From assembly GCF_900103195.1 (NCBI RefSeq), contig NZ_FMWU01000009.1:62001-126000 (forward strand): 64,000 nt of DNA, in the 5' to 3' direction. The translations under genes were made by a program, and so were the position numbers. Numbering within the stretch: position 1 is the first letter of the stretch; the number at the start of each line of letters is the position of its first letter. The notes beneath the pieces were generated by a model. That model worked only from the letters and a program-made list of their open reading frames with translations. It ran no database searches and was not told the origin of the DNA. Positions 1-8,039 of this stretch are shown here, in pieces. Source of the DNA: Methylobacterium sp. UNC378MF. GTDB lineage: Bacteria; Pseudomonadota; Alphaproteobacteria; Rhizobiales; Beijerinckiaceae.

Positions 1-1
1 G

Positions 2-475
2 GGCGACGAGGATTGGGGCCGCCTCGGGGATCCGGCCGTGCTGCGCGGCCATCTGCGCGGCTGCGCCGGCCCTCTGCGCGACCTCCTGAGCCTGCCGGAT
101 TCCTGGCTGGTCTGGTCGCTCGCGGACCGGGCCGTCGCACGCCCGCTCGCCCGAGACCGGCTCGCGCTGATCGGCGATGCCGGCCATCCGGTGCTGCCCT
201 ACCTCGCTCAGGGGGCAGCCCTGGCGATCGAGGATGCCGCGATTCTGACGCGCACCCTCGCCGACCACGCGGATGTGCCGGCGGCGCTCGCCGCGTTCTC
301 GGATGCGCGGACGGCCCGGGCGCGACGGGTCCAGAAGGCGGCGCGGAGCAACGGCCGGACCTATCATGCCGGCGGGCTGGTGGCGCTCCTGCGCAACGCG
401 GTGATGGCCCGACTCGGCCCGGACGGGATGCGCGACCGCTACGCCTGGCTCTACGGCTGGACGCCTCCCGCTTGA
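2..475 (+). CDS. FAD-dependent monooxygenase, C-terminal part (cut by window start)
   Basis: The reading frame is open from the first bases, so the start lies upstream; about 157 residues are visible. The segment LIGDAGHPVLPYLAQGA is the conserved GD...P...GQGA-type motif in which the aspartate contacts the ribityl chain of FAD. It is followed by the helix EDAAILTRTL, as in the UbiH/salicylate hydroxylase (PHBH) fold. This group hydroxylates aromatic or quinone substrates with NAD(P)H and O2. The FAD-binding GxGxxG end is outside the window, so the substrate cannot be inferred. Salicylate 1-monooxygenase-like is the closest flavour, as an inference. Confidence 0.85.
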   Translation, partial: GDEDWGRLGDPAVLRGHLRGCAGPLRDLLSLPDSWLVWSLADRAVARPLARDRLALIGDAGHPVLPYLAQGAALAIEDAAILTRTLADHADVPAALAAFSDARTARARRVQKAARSNGRTYHAGGLVALLRNAVMARLGPDGMRDRYAWLYGWTPPA

Positions 476-508
476 TCGGACCCGTCGCCCCCGCTACCGA
501 GGGCGCAT

Positions 509-595
<87 letters not shown>

Positions 596-696
596 ACCCG
601 CGATCGCGATCCGCCGTTCGGCGCGGTCGCATGCGGCACGCCACCCATTTGGATCCGGGATGGGCCGCCGCCGAGCGGCGCGACGGAGGAAACGGC

Positions 697-861
697 GTGG
701 TCTACGTGCTGATCATCATGCTCGCCGGCTCGGGCTCCGCGATCGGATCCGTCGAGTTCAACACCCAGCAGGCCTGTGAGGCCGCCGCGAAGCAGATCGC
801 GGAAGCGGAACGGCCCTATGGCGGGGCCTCCCCGGTCACCGTGTGCGCGCCGAAGGGTTGA
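697..861 (+). CDS. small exported or membrane-anchored hypothetical protein, 54 aa
   Basis: A GTG start at 697 is chosen because GGAGG at about 685-689 lies at a suitable distance and the peptide then begins with a hydrophobic stretch, VYVLIIMLAG. The remainder contains a helix rich in Ala, Glu and Gln and two cysteines, one near the middle and one four residues from the end. This resembles small secreted proteins of Methylobacterium that carry a conserved cysteine pair. No named family is recognised. It sits between tRNA-Leu and the next small gene without obvious operon partners. Confidence 0.55.
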   Translation: MVYVLIIMLAGSGSAIGSVEFNTQQACEAAAKQIAEAERPYGGASPVTVCAPKG

Positions 862-962
862 GAAGCCGACCGGTCCGCCGCAGGTGATGGCTCACATTTG
901 AACGATCGCCGAAACCGGCTCTTGTCGACTCCCTGGCAGGATCTCGGCCGGGAGATTCCGGC

Positions 963-1211
963 ATGATCGACGCCCTTCAGACCGCCACGACAGGCATGAC
1001 CCGGGCCACCGATCGGCTCGGGAAAGCCGCTGAGACCATCGCGGCAAGCGGCGCCCCGGTCGGCGACACGGCCCTGCCGCCGGCCGCCCAGGTGGATCTC
1101 TCGGGGGCCGTCGCGGACCTGATCGGGTCGAAGTCGGCCTTCGCGTTGAACGCCGCGGTGGCGCGCACCAGCGACCGGATGATGGGGCAGCTCCTCGACA
1201 TCAGCGCCTGA
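963..1211 (+). CDS. small protein resembling flagellar rod/motility proteins, 82 aa
   Basis: The ATG is preceded by GGGAG about 8 nt upstream. The sequence opens with an amphipathic helix (IDALQTATTGMTRATDRLG) and ends with AVARTSDRMMGQLLDI. This pairing of terminal helices is reminiscent of flagellar rod proteins (FlgB/FlgC) and of YjfB-type putative motility proteins. There is a VDLSGAVADLIGSK segment between them. No other flagellar gene is near, so function is an inference from sequence style only. It overlaps the convergent YoaK gene by 11 bp. Confidence 0.6.
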   Translation: MIDALQTATTGMTRATDRLGKAAETIAASGAPVGDTALPPAAQVDLSGAVADLIGSKSAFALNAAVARTSDRMMGQLLDISA

Positions 1212-1899
1212 GGGCGGGAAGGGCGAGGCCCGCCAGGATCGCGGCCGCCGCGAAGAGCAGCGCCACACCGACGAGGCGGTAGGCGACGACCCCCACCACG
1301 CCGCCGGTCAGGAAGGCGCCGACGGTCAGCAGGTACAGCCTCAGCCGCACGGGATCGTGGGGCTTCAGCGCATCGGGTCCGGACGTGCCGCGATCAAGCC
1401 GGCGCGCGAGTTCGATGCCGATATCGGTGATCATGCCGGTCACATGCGTGGTCCGCACCCGCGACTCGGAGATCTTGGTCACGGCCGCGTTCTGCAGGCC
1501 CAGAACGAAGCTCAGGCCGAGAACGAGGGCGTGGCTCCGCGCCGGCTCGTGAAGCGGCAGCACGAGCAGGCCAACTGCGACGAGGAGTATCGCCTCGATG
1601 AAGACCCCGTAGGCATAGGCGCCCGGGTGGGCCCCGCGACGGCGCCGCCGGATCAGCAGCGTCGCGGTGGCGGCGCCGAGGACGAAGAGGATGACGAGCA
1701 GGCCGGCCTGCGCGGCCAGGATGAGGTCGCCCGTGCCGGTCCGATCGGAAATCGCCGAAACGTTCCCGGTCATGTTCGAGGCGTAGAGGCCGACCGCGTA
1801 GAACCCGGCGGTGTTCAATGCGCCGGCTACAGCCGCGAGGGACAGGGCGAGCGCCCGGTCGGCCTCCGGGGTGCGCGTCTCGCCTTCGTGGACCAGCAT
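1201..1899 (-). CDS. YoaK (DUF1275) family membrane protein
   Basis: The protein has 232 residues and about six hydrophobic segments. It carries the family pattern of an N-terminal ALNTAGFYAVG helix followed by NMTGNVSAI, and a later GLQNAAVTKIS plus THVTGMITDIG. These are hallmarks of YoaK/DUF1275 proteins, inner-membrane proteins of unknown transport or signalling role that are common in proteobacteria. An RRRRRG cluster after the third segment fits a cytoplasmic loop. No functional partner is visible; the upstream neighbour on the same strand is a secreted small protein. Confidence 0.88.
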   Translation of the reverse strand: MLVHEGETRTPEADRALALSLAAVAGALNTAGFYAVGLYASNMTGNVSAISDRTGTGDLILAAQAGLLVILFVLGAATATLLIRRRRRGAHPGAYAYGVFIEAILLVAVGLLVLPLHEPARSHALVLGLSFVLGLQNAAVTKISESRVRTTHVTGMITDIGIELARRLDRGTSGPDALKPHDPVRLRLYLLTVGAFLTGGVVGVVAYRLVGVALLFAAAAILAGLALPALRR

Positions 1900-1961
1900 G
1901 GATTCGTCGGTTGGTTGCGGAGGCCGGATTCGGCCCGGCGCCGCTGTCTTAAGCCAAGCTC

Positions 1962-1984
1962 CCGGGCGCCGTCACGGCGCCCGG
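1962..1984 (-). terminator. GC-rich perfect hairpin after the secreted protein gene
   Basis: A perfect 10-bp stem (CCGGGCGCCG/CGGCGCCCGG) with a TCA loop lies 14 bp beyond the stop of the gene at 1998-2363. No T-run follows it on the minus strand, so it could be a weak terminator or an mRNA 3'-end protector. Confidence 0.5.
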
Positions 1985-1997
1985 AGCGACCCGCACC

Positions 1998-2363
1998 TCA
2001 CCAGCCGCGATAGCCGTAGCCGCCATCCCAATCCCCGTGCCAGTGGCGGGCAGGGCCGTAGCCGACGGGGACCCGTTCGTAGGTCACCGTCCGGCGGGTG
2101 GCGTAGACCGGCGCGTCCTCCTCGTAGGCGCGGTAGGCCGGGGCCGGCCGCACGACCACGCGGGTGGGAGCATAGCCGTAATCGTCGTAGCCGTAGTCGG
2201 GCGCCGCATGGGCCTGGGTCGCGGCGCCGATCAGCGCTCCGGCCGCGAGGCCGCCGATGATGCCGGCCGCGATGGCGCCGCCACCGCGGGCCTCGGCGGT
2301 CGTGGAGGCCAGGGTGCCCGCGCCGATCAGCGCGGCGGCCGAGAGCAGAGCGATGCGTGTCAT
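1998..2363 (-). CDS. secreted Tyr/Arg-rich small protein with a Gly-rich N-terminal segment, 121 aa
   Basis: An open frame extends further upstream, but ATG at 2363 is preferred: it has a GGAGA ribosome site and begins a clear Sec signal (MTRIALLSAAALIGAGTL, cleavage probably near TEA-RG). After cleavage there is a glycine/alanine-rich hydrophobic stretch (GGAIAAGIIGGLAAGALIG) like glycine-zipper segments of envelope proteins. A tail rich in Tyr, Arg and Pro follows, ending HWHGDWDGGYGYRGW. Similar small proteins are common in Methylobacterium and Bradyrhizobium, with no assigned function. An outer-membrane or periplasmic location is inferred. Confidence 0.8.
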   Translation of the reverse strand: MTRIALLSAAALIGAGTLASTTAEARGGGAIAAGIIGGLAAGALIGAATQAHAAPDYGYDDYGYAPTRVVVRPAPAYRAYEEDAPVYATRRTVTYERVPVGYGPARHWHGDWDGGYGYRGW

Positions 2364-2470
2364 GACCTGTCTCCGGAGAAAGCGCGGAGCACCTGCGGCG
2401 CCCCGGATCACGAGAGACACGGTGCCAGGCCCGCGCTGCACCGAAGCTGAAGCCGCCCTGCAGGCACTGT

Positions 2471-2704
2471 TCAGCTTGCCGGCCCCGCGTCCGGATCCGG
2501 GGCGGTCCGGATGTAGCCGCGGGAGATCAGGCGGCTGCGCTCGCGCGTGCGCCGCTCGGCCTCCATCAGGTCGGACAGGGCGTCGGCGATCGCGCACCGC
2601 AGGGCGATCCCGGCATCGCCGCCGGCGAAGCCGAGATACGCCGCGCTGATCGCCTCGACGGGGCAGGCGTGATCGTCGCGCCGGGCCAGGACCTGGGTCA
2701 GCAT
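2471..2704 (-). CDS. 77-aa hypothetical protein with candidate LexA/EcfG-type control
   Basis: ATG at 2704 has a strong AAGGAGA site 7 nt upstream. The protein is soluble, with no signal or membrane segment. The core ALRCAIADALSDLMEAERRT is a predicted amphipathic helix followed by a basic segment (RTRERSRLISRGYIR) and a short Asp/Pro tail. No named domain is recognised, although the pattern looks like a family of small Methylobacterium proteins. Directly upstream lie a GTTC-N7-GTTC box, a GGAAC-N17-GTT promoter-like pair, a near-CtrA site and two DnaA-type boxes. If these are real, this is a stress- or damage-induced gene linked to the cell cycle; that role is an inference. Confidence 0.75.
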   Translation of the reverse strand: MLTQVLARRDDHACPVEAISAAYLGFAGGDAGIALRCAIADALSDLMEAERRTRERSRLISRGYIRTAPDPDAGPAS

Positions 2705-2728
2705 CGGGTTCTCCTTCGTCGCATCCGG

Positions 2729-2743
2729 GAACGAAAAGAGAAC
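2729..2743 (-). promoter_or_regulatory. candidate LexA (SOS) box, GTTC-N7-GTTC
   Basis: On the minus strand the sequence reads GTTCTCTTTTCGTTC. This is an exact match to the alphaproteobacterial LexA consensus GTTC-N7-GTTC, in gene orientation, 24 bp upstream of the start at 2704. It lies across the expected -10/start-point of the overlapping EcfG-type promoter, a good position for repression. The site was found by eye and binding is not shown. Confidence 0.6.
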
Positions 2744-2765
2744 AAGCCATAAAGGTTAACGTTCC
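2741..2765 (-). promoter_or_regulatory. candidate general-stress (EcfG-type sigma) promoter
   Basis: Minus-strand GGAAC (2765-2761) is followed after 17 nt by GTT (2743-2741), close to the GGAAC-N16/17-cGTT pattern of EcfG sigma factors used in the PhyR general stress response of Methylobacterium. The base before GTT is T rather than C. The -10 element is shared with the first GTTC of the LexA-type box. Confidence 0.45.
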
Positions 2766-2771
2766 GTCAAC
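2756..2771. promoter_or_regulatory. near-match CtrA site (TTAA-N7-TCAAC)
   Basis: Plus-strand TTAA-CGTTCCG-TCAAC differs at one base from the CtrA consensus TTAA-N7-TTAAC. It overlaps the putative -35 of the EcfG-type promoter. A weak candidate taken alone. Confidence 0.3.
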
Positions 2772-2807
2772 GTCCGCCGGATCGTCGGCCCAAACCCATG
2801 CCAACCC

Positions 2808-2848
2808 TGTGGAAAACCCTGATTCCGCCGCCGAACCGCTGTGGATAA
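2808..2848. promoter_or_regulatory. two DnaA-box-like sequences
   Basis: TGTGGATAA at 2840-2848 is the exact complement of the DnaA box TTATCCACA. TGTGGAAAA at 2808-2816 matches it with one change. They have the same orientation and are 32 bp apart, in the 150-bp spacer between two minus-strand genes. No dnaA, parAB or AT-rich unwinding region is nearby, so an origin is not claimed; transcriptional control by DnaA is possible. Confidence 0.4.
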
Positions 2849-2854
2849 CCCGGC

Positions 2855-3490
2855 TCACTCCGGCATCCGCGGCAGGGGCTTGCCATCTGAGGGAATCGCG
2901 TAGCGCGCCGCATTCAATTCCATGGCGAGGAATGTGTAGTAGCCGGAGATCGCCGCCAGATCGACGACGCCGGGCTTGCCGAACCGGGCCTCGGCGCGCG
3001 CGAAGGTCGCGTCGGAGACGCGCTTCGTGTCCTGAAGCTCGGCGGTGAAATCGTAGACGAGGGTCTCGTCGTCGCTCATCTTGGCCGGCCGGCGTCCGTC
3101 ACGGATCGCCGCGATGATGTCGGCGGAGATGCCAGCCTTCTCGGCGATCGGCGCGTGGACGTACCACTCGTAATCCTGCGTCCAGCGGCGAGCGGTCATC
3201 AGGATCACTAGCTCCGAGAGCGTGGTACCGATCTTCGGCTTGAAGCGGAGGTAGTCGCCCATCGAACGCGCGAGCGTCATCACCTCGGGCGAGTACATGA
3301 GCGGTTCGAACGGCCCAAAGGGTGGCTTGCCGCGCGCCTGCGCGAAGGCCTCGGCGGCCTGCTTCTGCTCGGTTGTGTAATCCTGGGGCGGAATGGTCGG
3401 CAGCCGGTCCTGCGCCCGCGCCGCGGTGGTCGCCAGCGGCAGGGCCAGGGAGATGGCGGCAAGGGTCAGCGCGCGGCGGCGGAGGGTCAT
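2855..3490 (-). CDS. exported carboxymuconolactone decarboxylase/AhpD-fold protein
   Basis: ATG at 3490 starts a Sec signal (MTLRRRALTLAAISLALPLA, cleavage near ARA-Q), giving 211 residues; the longer upstream frame is not protein-like. The mature part has the CMD helical fold. TTLSELVILMTARRWTQDYE and a downstream WYVHAPIAEKAGIS match the region that in AhpD carries CxxCxxH, but both cysteines are absent and only the Glu/His pattern remains. It therefore belongs to the non-peroxidase CMD branch, probably a periplasmic decarboxylase-like or binding protein. The substrate is unknown. Confidence 0.82.
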   Translation of the reverse strand: MTLRRRALTLAAISLALPLATTAARAQDRLPTIPPQDYTTEQKQAAEAFAQARGKPPFGPFEPLMYSPEVMTLARSMGDYLRFKPKIGTTLSELVILMTARRWTQDYEWYVHAPIAEKAGISADIIAAIRDGRRPAKMSDDETLVYDFTAELQDTKRVSDATFARAEARFGKPGVVDLAAISGYYTFLAMELNAARYAIPSDGKPLPRMPE

Positions 3491-3675
3491 CGTTTCGCTC
3501 CCGTTGGATCTGTGCAGTCGCCGCCGCACGATTGCGGCGGTGCCGCGCGGCCGCCAGGGCCCGGGACGGGAAGCCCGTGTCGAATCCCGCGCGGCGTCAT
3601 GGAAACGCCGGACGCCTCGCGGACCCGGGTCCGGACGGTTGCGCTCGGCGCAGCGCCGCGCCATCAGCGGCCGCG

Positions 3676-6141
3676 ATGGCCGGTCCCGCACCCGTGCTGC
3701 CGATCGAGGCGGCGCTCCCTGATCTGCGTCGCGCGCTCGCCGCGCGGAATGTCGCCGTCCTTGTGGCGCCCCCAGGCGCCGGCAAGACGACCCGCGTGCC
3801 CCTCGACCTCCTCGCGGCGCCCTGGCTCGACGGGCGCAGGATCATCCTGCTGGAGCCGCGCCGCCTCGCCGCACGGGCCGCCGCCGCCCGAATGGCGCAG
3901 ACGCTCGGCGAGCCGGTCGGCGGCAGGGTCGGCCTGCGCGTCCGCCTCGGCTCAAAGATCACCGCGCGGACGCGGATCGAGGTGGTCACCGAGGGCGTGT
4001 TCACCCGGATGATCCTGGACGATCCGGAACTCTCCGGAATCGGCGCGGTCCTGTTCGACGAGTTCCACGAGCGCTCCCTGGACGCCGACCTCGGTCTGGC
4101 CCTGGCCCTCGACGCGCAGGGCGGCCTGCGGGAGGATTTGCGGATCCTCGTCATGTCGGCGACGCTCGACGGCGCGCGGGTCTCGCGCCTGATGGGCGAC
4201 GCGCCCGTCGTGACCTCCGAGGGTCGCGCTTTCCCGGTAGAGACCCGGTACGTGGAGCGCGATCCGAACCGGCGGATCGAGGATTCGGTGGCCGAGGTCA
4301 CTTTGCGCGCCCTGCGGGCGGATCCCGGCTCGATCCTGGTGTTCCTGCCCGGACAGGCGGAGATTCGCCGGACCGCCGACCTGCTGGCCGAGAAGGTCGG
4401 ATCCGACGTGCAGATCGCGCCCCTCTATGGGGCGCTGACGCCCGCCGAGCAGGACCGGGCCGTCGCCCCCGCATCCGCCGACACCCGGAAGGTCGTCCTC
4501 GCGACCAGCATCGCCGAAACCTCTCTGACCATTGAGGGCGTCCGGATCGTGGTCGATTCGGGGCTCGCCCGGGTCCCGGTCTACGAGCCGGGCCTCGGCC
4601 TGACCCGGCTGGTCACGGCCCGCGCCTCCCGCGCCTCCGTGGACCAGCGCCGGGGCCGCGCCGGCCGGACCGAGCCCGGCTTGTGCTGGCGGCTCTGGTC
4701 CGAGGCGGGCACCAACGCCCTCGAGCCGTTCACGCGGCCGGAGATCCTGTCAGCGGACCTCGCCGGGCTCCTCCTCGACTGCGCCGCCTGGGGCGTGACC
4801 GACCCGTCCGCGCTCGCCTTCCTCGACCCACCCCCCGCACCCGCCCTGGCGGAGGCCCGCGCCCTGCTGACCGAACTCGGCGCGCTCGATGCCGACGGCC
4901 GGCTGACGCCGGTCGGCGCGCGACTGCGGGCGCTGCCTCTGCCGCCGCGGCTCGCCCGGATGGTCACGGTCGCGGCCGGCACCGGCCAGGCGCGCGCCGC
5001 GGCCGACCTCGCCGCCGTCTTGGTGGAGCGCGGCCTCGGCGGCGACGGCCTCGACCTTGACGAGCGGGTCGAGCGGTTCCGCCGCGACCGAGGCGGCCGC
5101 GCCGCCGACATGCGCCGGCTCGCCGAGAGCTGGGCCCGGATCGCCGGGGCGGGCGGTCGCGCGAGCCCGGAGGCCGGCCCGGTCGCCGCCGGGCCGCTCC
5201 TGGCGCTCGCCTACCCCGATCGGGTGGCGCGGGCTCGCGGCCGCGAGGGTGAGTTCGTGATGGCGAGCGGCCGGGCCGGGCGCCTCGACCCGGCGAGCCC
5301 GCTCGCCCGCGAAACCCATCTGGTGATCGCCGATCTTGCCGGAGCGGCCGGAAACGCCCGGATCCTGGCCGCGGCGGCGATCGGGGCCGAGGCGGTCGAG
5401 CGGCTGTTCGCCGACCGGATCGAGTCCCGCACCGAGATCTCCTTCGATCCGCAGGCCGCCGCCCTGCGGGCGCGGGCGGTCCGTCGGCTCGGCGCCGTCA
5501 CACTTGGGGCACGGCCGCTGCCGGTGCCGTGCGACCTGGTCAGCGCTGAGATTCTGGCGCGCGGCATCGCGGAACTCGGGATTGACCGCCTGCCTTGGAC
5601 GCCGGCCCTGGCGCAATGGCGGGCCCGGGTGACCTTCCTCCACGCGGCCGAGGGCGCGGCCTGGCCCGACCTGTCGGACGCGGCGCTGGCCCGGACGGCG
5701 GAGACGTGGCTGGCGCCGTCTCTCGTGGGTCGCGCCGCACTGGCGTCGGTCACACCGAGCGACCTCGCGGACGCCCTGCAGGTCTTGCTGCCCTGGGACC
5801 TGCGCGCCCGTCTCGACGCGGAGGCACCGACCCATGTCGAGGTGCCGACCGGCTCGCGCATCCCGGTGGATTACACGTCCGAGGAGCCCGCGCTGTCAGT
5901 CCGGGTCCAGGAGCTGTTCGGCCTCGACCGGCATCCCAGGGCTGGCGGCCGACCGCTGGTCCTGCACCTGCTGTCGCCGGCTCAGCGACCGATCCAGATC
6001 ACCCGTGACCTGCCGGGCTTCTGGCGCGGATCCTGGGCGGCTGTGCGGTCCGAGATGCGCGGGCGCTATCCGCGCCATCCCTGGCCGGAGGATCCGCTCA
6101 ACGAGGCGCCGACCCGCCGGGTCAAGCCCCGGGGAACCTGA
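3676..6141 (+). CDS. hrpB: ATP-dependent helicase HrpB
   Basis: ATG at 3676 is used because family-like sequence begins there, although the frame is open for 350 nt more; the 821 aa fit HrpB. The Walker A APPGAGKT is at residues 31-38 and the DEAH-box variant DEFHERSLDAD starts near 128. SAT (motif III) is in LVMSATLDG. Motif VI is QRRGRAGRTEPG in the second RecA domain, followed by HA2-like and HrpB-specific C-terminal regions. HrpB is a DExH RNA/DNA helicase homologue whose physiological role in alphaproteobacteria is not well defined. It is monocistronic or loosely linked to the thioesterase 47 bp downstream. Confidence 0.95.
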   Translation: MAGPAPVLPIEAALPDLRRALAARNVAVLVAPPGAGKTTRVPLDLLAAPWLDGRRIILLEPRRLAARAAAARMAQTLGEPVGGRVGLRVRLGSKITARTRIEVVTEGVFTRMILDDPELSGIGAVLFDEFHERSLDADLGLALALDAQGGLREDLRILVMSATLDGARVSRLMGDAPVVTSEGRAFPVETRYVERDPNRRIEDSVAEVTLRALRADPGSILVFLPGQAEIRRTADLLAEKVGSDVQIAPLYGALTPAEQDRAVAPASADTRKVVLATSIAETSLTIEGVRIVVDSGLARVPVYEPGLGLTRLVTARASRASVDQRRGRAGRTEPGLCWRLWSEAGTNALEPFTRPEILSADLAGLLLDCAAWGVTDPSALAFLDPPPAPALAEARALLTELGALDADGRLTPVGARLRALPLPPRLARMVTVAAGTGQARAAADLAAVLVERGLGGDGLDLDERVERFRRDRGGRAADMRRLAESWARIAGAGGRASPEAGPVAAGPLLALAYPDRVARARGREGEFVMASGRAGRLDPASPLARETHLVIADLAGAAGNARILAAAAIGAEAVERLFADRIESRTEISFDPQAAALRARAVRRLGAVTLGARPLPVPCDLVSAEILARGIAELGIDRLPWTPALAQWRARVTFLHAAEGAAWPDLSDAALARTAETWLAPSLVGRAALASVTPSDLADALQVLLPWDLRARLDAEAPTHVEVPTGSRIPVDYTSEEPALSVRVQELFGLDRHPRAGGRPLVLHLLSPAQRPIQITRDLPGFWRGSWAAVRSEMRGRYPRHPWPEDPLNEAPTRRVKPRGT

Positions 6142-6188
6142 CGGCCAAAACGCCCTTCTCCCGCATCGGCACGAACGGACCGGACGCG

Positions 6189-6614
6189 ATGACAACCGAA
6201 ACGGATGCCCTCGATCCCGCCGGCCACGGCTGGGCCCTGGTGGAGGACAAGGGCTTCATCGCCCATGTCGGGCCGCTGCATCTCAGGCGCGCGGACGGCG
6301 CTTACGCGTTCCGGGCGGAGCAGAAGCACGCCAACCTGATTGGCGTGGTCCATGGCGGCATGCTGATGAGCTTCGCCGACCGCGCGCTTGGCGAGACCGC
6401 GATGCGGGCGGCGGACGGCGCCAATTGCGTGACCATCCAGCTGGAGATGAAGTTCATCGATGTCGGCCGCCTCGGCAATTGGATCGAGATCCGGCCTCAA
6501 GTGGTCAAGCGCACCGGCTCCCTCGTGTTCATGCGCGGCGACGTCCGCGACGGCACCCGGCTCCTCGCCTCGGCGGACGGGGTCTGGAAGATCCTCCGGC
6601 GCCGGCCGGATTGA
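6189..6614 (+). CDS. PaaI family hot-dog thioesterase
   Basis: The protein has 141 residues with a single hot-dog domain. NLIGVVHGGMLMSFADRALG (residues 49-68) contains the HGG motif and the downstream Asp typical of PaaI/YdiI-type acyl-CoA thioesterases. NCVTIQLEMKFIDVGRLGNW forms the central strand pair. Such enzymes hydrolyse medium-chain or aromatic acyl-CoA; specificity cannot be read from the sequence. The gene lies 47 bp after hrpB and 62 bp before a secreted SMP-30 protein, so operon membership is uncertain. Confidence 0.88.
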   Translation: MTTETDALDPAGHGWALVEDKGFIAHVGPLHLRRADGAYAFRAEQKHANLIGVVHGGMLMSFADRALGETAMRAADGANCVTIQLEMKFIDVGRLGNWIEIRPQVVKRTGSLVFMRGDVRDGTRLLASADGVWKILRRRPD

Positions 6615-6676
6615 CCGGCGCAGGACATTGGTCCTAGCCTGTCGGCGCGCATCGCGGAGAATTTGCAGGATGCGCG

Positions 6677-7912
6677 ATGGAGAATCGCATGCGGCCGTCG
6701 CAGACCGACGCATCCGGGATCGAGGCGGAGCGCGGGCTCCCTCCGCCCTCCCGACGCGCGATCCTCGCAGGATTAGGCGCCTTCGCCGCGACGGCCGGTG
6801 ACGCGGCGGCGCAGCCCGAACCGCCGAGCACGGTGACGCGCCCGCCGCGCGATTTCCGGCCGGGCGCGGCCCCGACCACCTACTTTACCGATCCGGACGT
6901 GATCGCGGTCGACCCGGCCTTCGAACCCTACATCGTGCCGAACAGCGCCATCCGCCGACTCTGGACCGGCGCCCTCTGGGCGGAGGGGCCGGCCTGGAGT
7001 GCCGTTGGCCGCTACCTCGTCTGGAGCGACATCCCGAACAACCGTCAGATGCGCTGGCTGGAGGAGGACGGGCACGTCTCCACCTTCCGGATGCCGAGCA
7101 ACAATTCCAACGGCAACAGCTTCGATCGCCAGGGGCGGCAGCTCAGCTGCGAGCACGCCACCGGGCGCGTCGTGCGCTACGAGCTCGACGGTTCGGCGAC
7201 GATCCTGGCCGATTCGTTCGAGGGCAAGCCGCTGAACTCGCCCAACGATGTCGTTCAGCACCCGGACGGCGCTTACTGGTTCTCCGATCCGCCCTACGGC
7301 GCGCTGCTCTACGAGGGCCTGCCCGACGCGGCGGGCGGGCCGAGCAACCCGCAGGGCCATCTCGATCCGCGGCTCGGGCAGCCGGCCGGGACCGTCCTGC
7401 GGCGACGTGCGCTCCCGAACGCGGTCTACCGCATCGATCCGTCCGGGCGGATCGATCGTGTGCTCACCGATGATGAGGTGCCCGATCCGAACGGCCTGTG
7501 CTTCTCGCCCGATCACCGGACGCTCTACGTCTGCTCCACGGGGAAGGGGCCGGGGGATACCGGGCCCGGCGGCAAGGGCGAGATCTACGCCTTCGACGTC
7601 GGGACCGGGGCCGCGCTCTCGAACAAGCGTCTCGTCTCGGATTGCGTCGTGGACGGGGTGAAATGCGGGCCTGACGGTCTGCGGGCCGATGTCGACGGCA
7701 ATCTCTGGGTGTCCAGCAATGCCGGCCGGGCCGTGGGCTACAACGGCGTGACCGTCTGGACGCCGAAGGGCAAGCTCATCGGGCGGATCCGCCTGCCGGA
7801 AGTGTGCGGGAATCTCACCTTCGGCGGCCCCAAGCGCAACCGCCTGTTCATGGCGGCGAGCCAGTCGCTCTACGCCCTGACGGTGAACACCCAGGGTGCC
7901 GGGCCGTCCTAG
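6677..7912 (+). CDS. Tat-type exported SMP-30/gluconolactonase family protein
   Basis: The protein has 411 residues. An N-terminal twin-arginine segment (SRRAILAGLGAFAAT, residues about 26-40) predicts Tat export. The rest is a six-bladed beta-propeller of the SMP-30/gluconolactonase/LRE group: LWAEGPAWSA and YLVWSDIPNN open blade one, LNSPNDVVQHPDGAYWFSDP carries the metal-binding Asn-Asp pair, and PNGLCFSPDHRTLYV and GPDGLRADVDGNLWVSS give the further ligands. Members hydrolyse sugar lactones using Ca2+ or Zn2+. A periplasmic gluconolactonase role is plausible, which could connect to PQQ-dependent glucose oxidation, but nothing nearby confirms it. Confidence 0.9.
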   Translation: MENRMRPSQTDASGIEAERGLPPPSRRAILAGLGAFAATAGDAAAQPEPPSTVTRPPRDFRPGAAPTTYFTDPDVIAVDPAFEPYIVPNSAIRRLWTGALWAEGPAWSAVGRYLVWSDIPNNRQMRWLEEDGHVSTFRMPSNNSNGNSFDRQGRQLSCEHATGRVVRYELDGSATILADSFEGKPLNSPNDVVQHPDGAYWFSDPPYGALLYEGLPDAAGGPSNPQGHLDPRLGQPAGTVLRRRALPNAVYRIDPSGRIDRVLTDDEVPDPNGLCFSPDHRTLYVCSTGKGPGDTGPGGKGEIYAFDVGTGAALSNKRLVSDCVVDGVKCGPDGLRADVDGNLWVSSNAGRAVGYNGVTVWTPKGKLIGRIRLPEVCGNLTFGGPKRNRLFMAASQSLYALTVNTQGAGPS

Positions 7913-7927
7913 AGTCGCGGCCCTCAC

Positions 7928-7948
7928 CCGGCCCGCGCGTCGGGCCGG
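7928..7948 (+). terminator. hairpin after the SMP-30 gene
   Basis: CCGGCCCG and CGGGCCGG form an 8-bp perfect stem around a CGCGT loop, 16 bp past the stop codon. No T-run follows, so termination is likely weak or factor-assisted. Confidence 0.4.
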
Positions 7949-8039
7949 CGGTTGAGGCTCCGCAATCCGGGACGGAACCGGGGCCGATCCTTCGGTCGGC
8001 CATGGCTGACCGGGCACCGACACGCTATCTGTGTCGGGC

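Noticed and set aside
2808..2848. Replication origin based on two DnaA-type boxes
   Set aside because: Only two boxes, no AT-rich unwinding element, and no dnaA, parAB, hemE or similar origin neighbour in the window.
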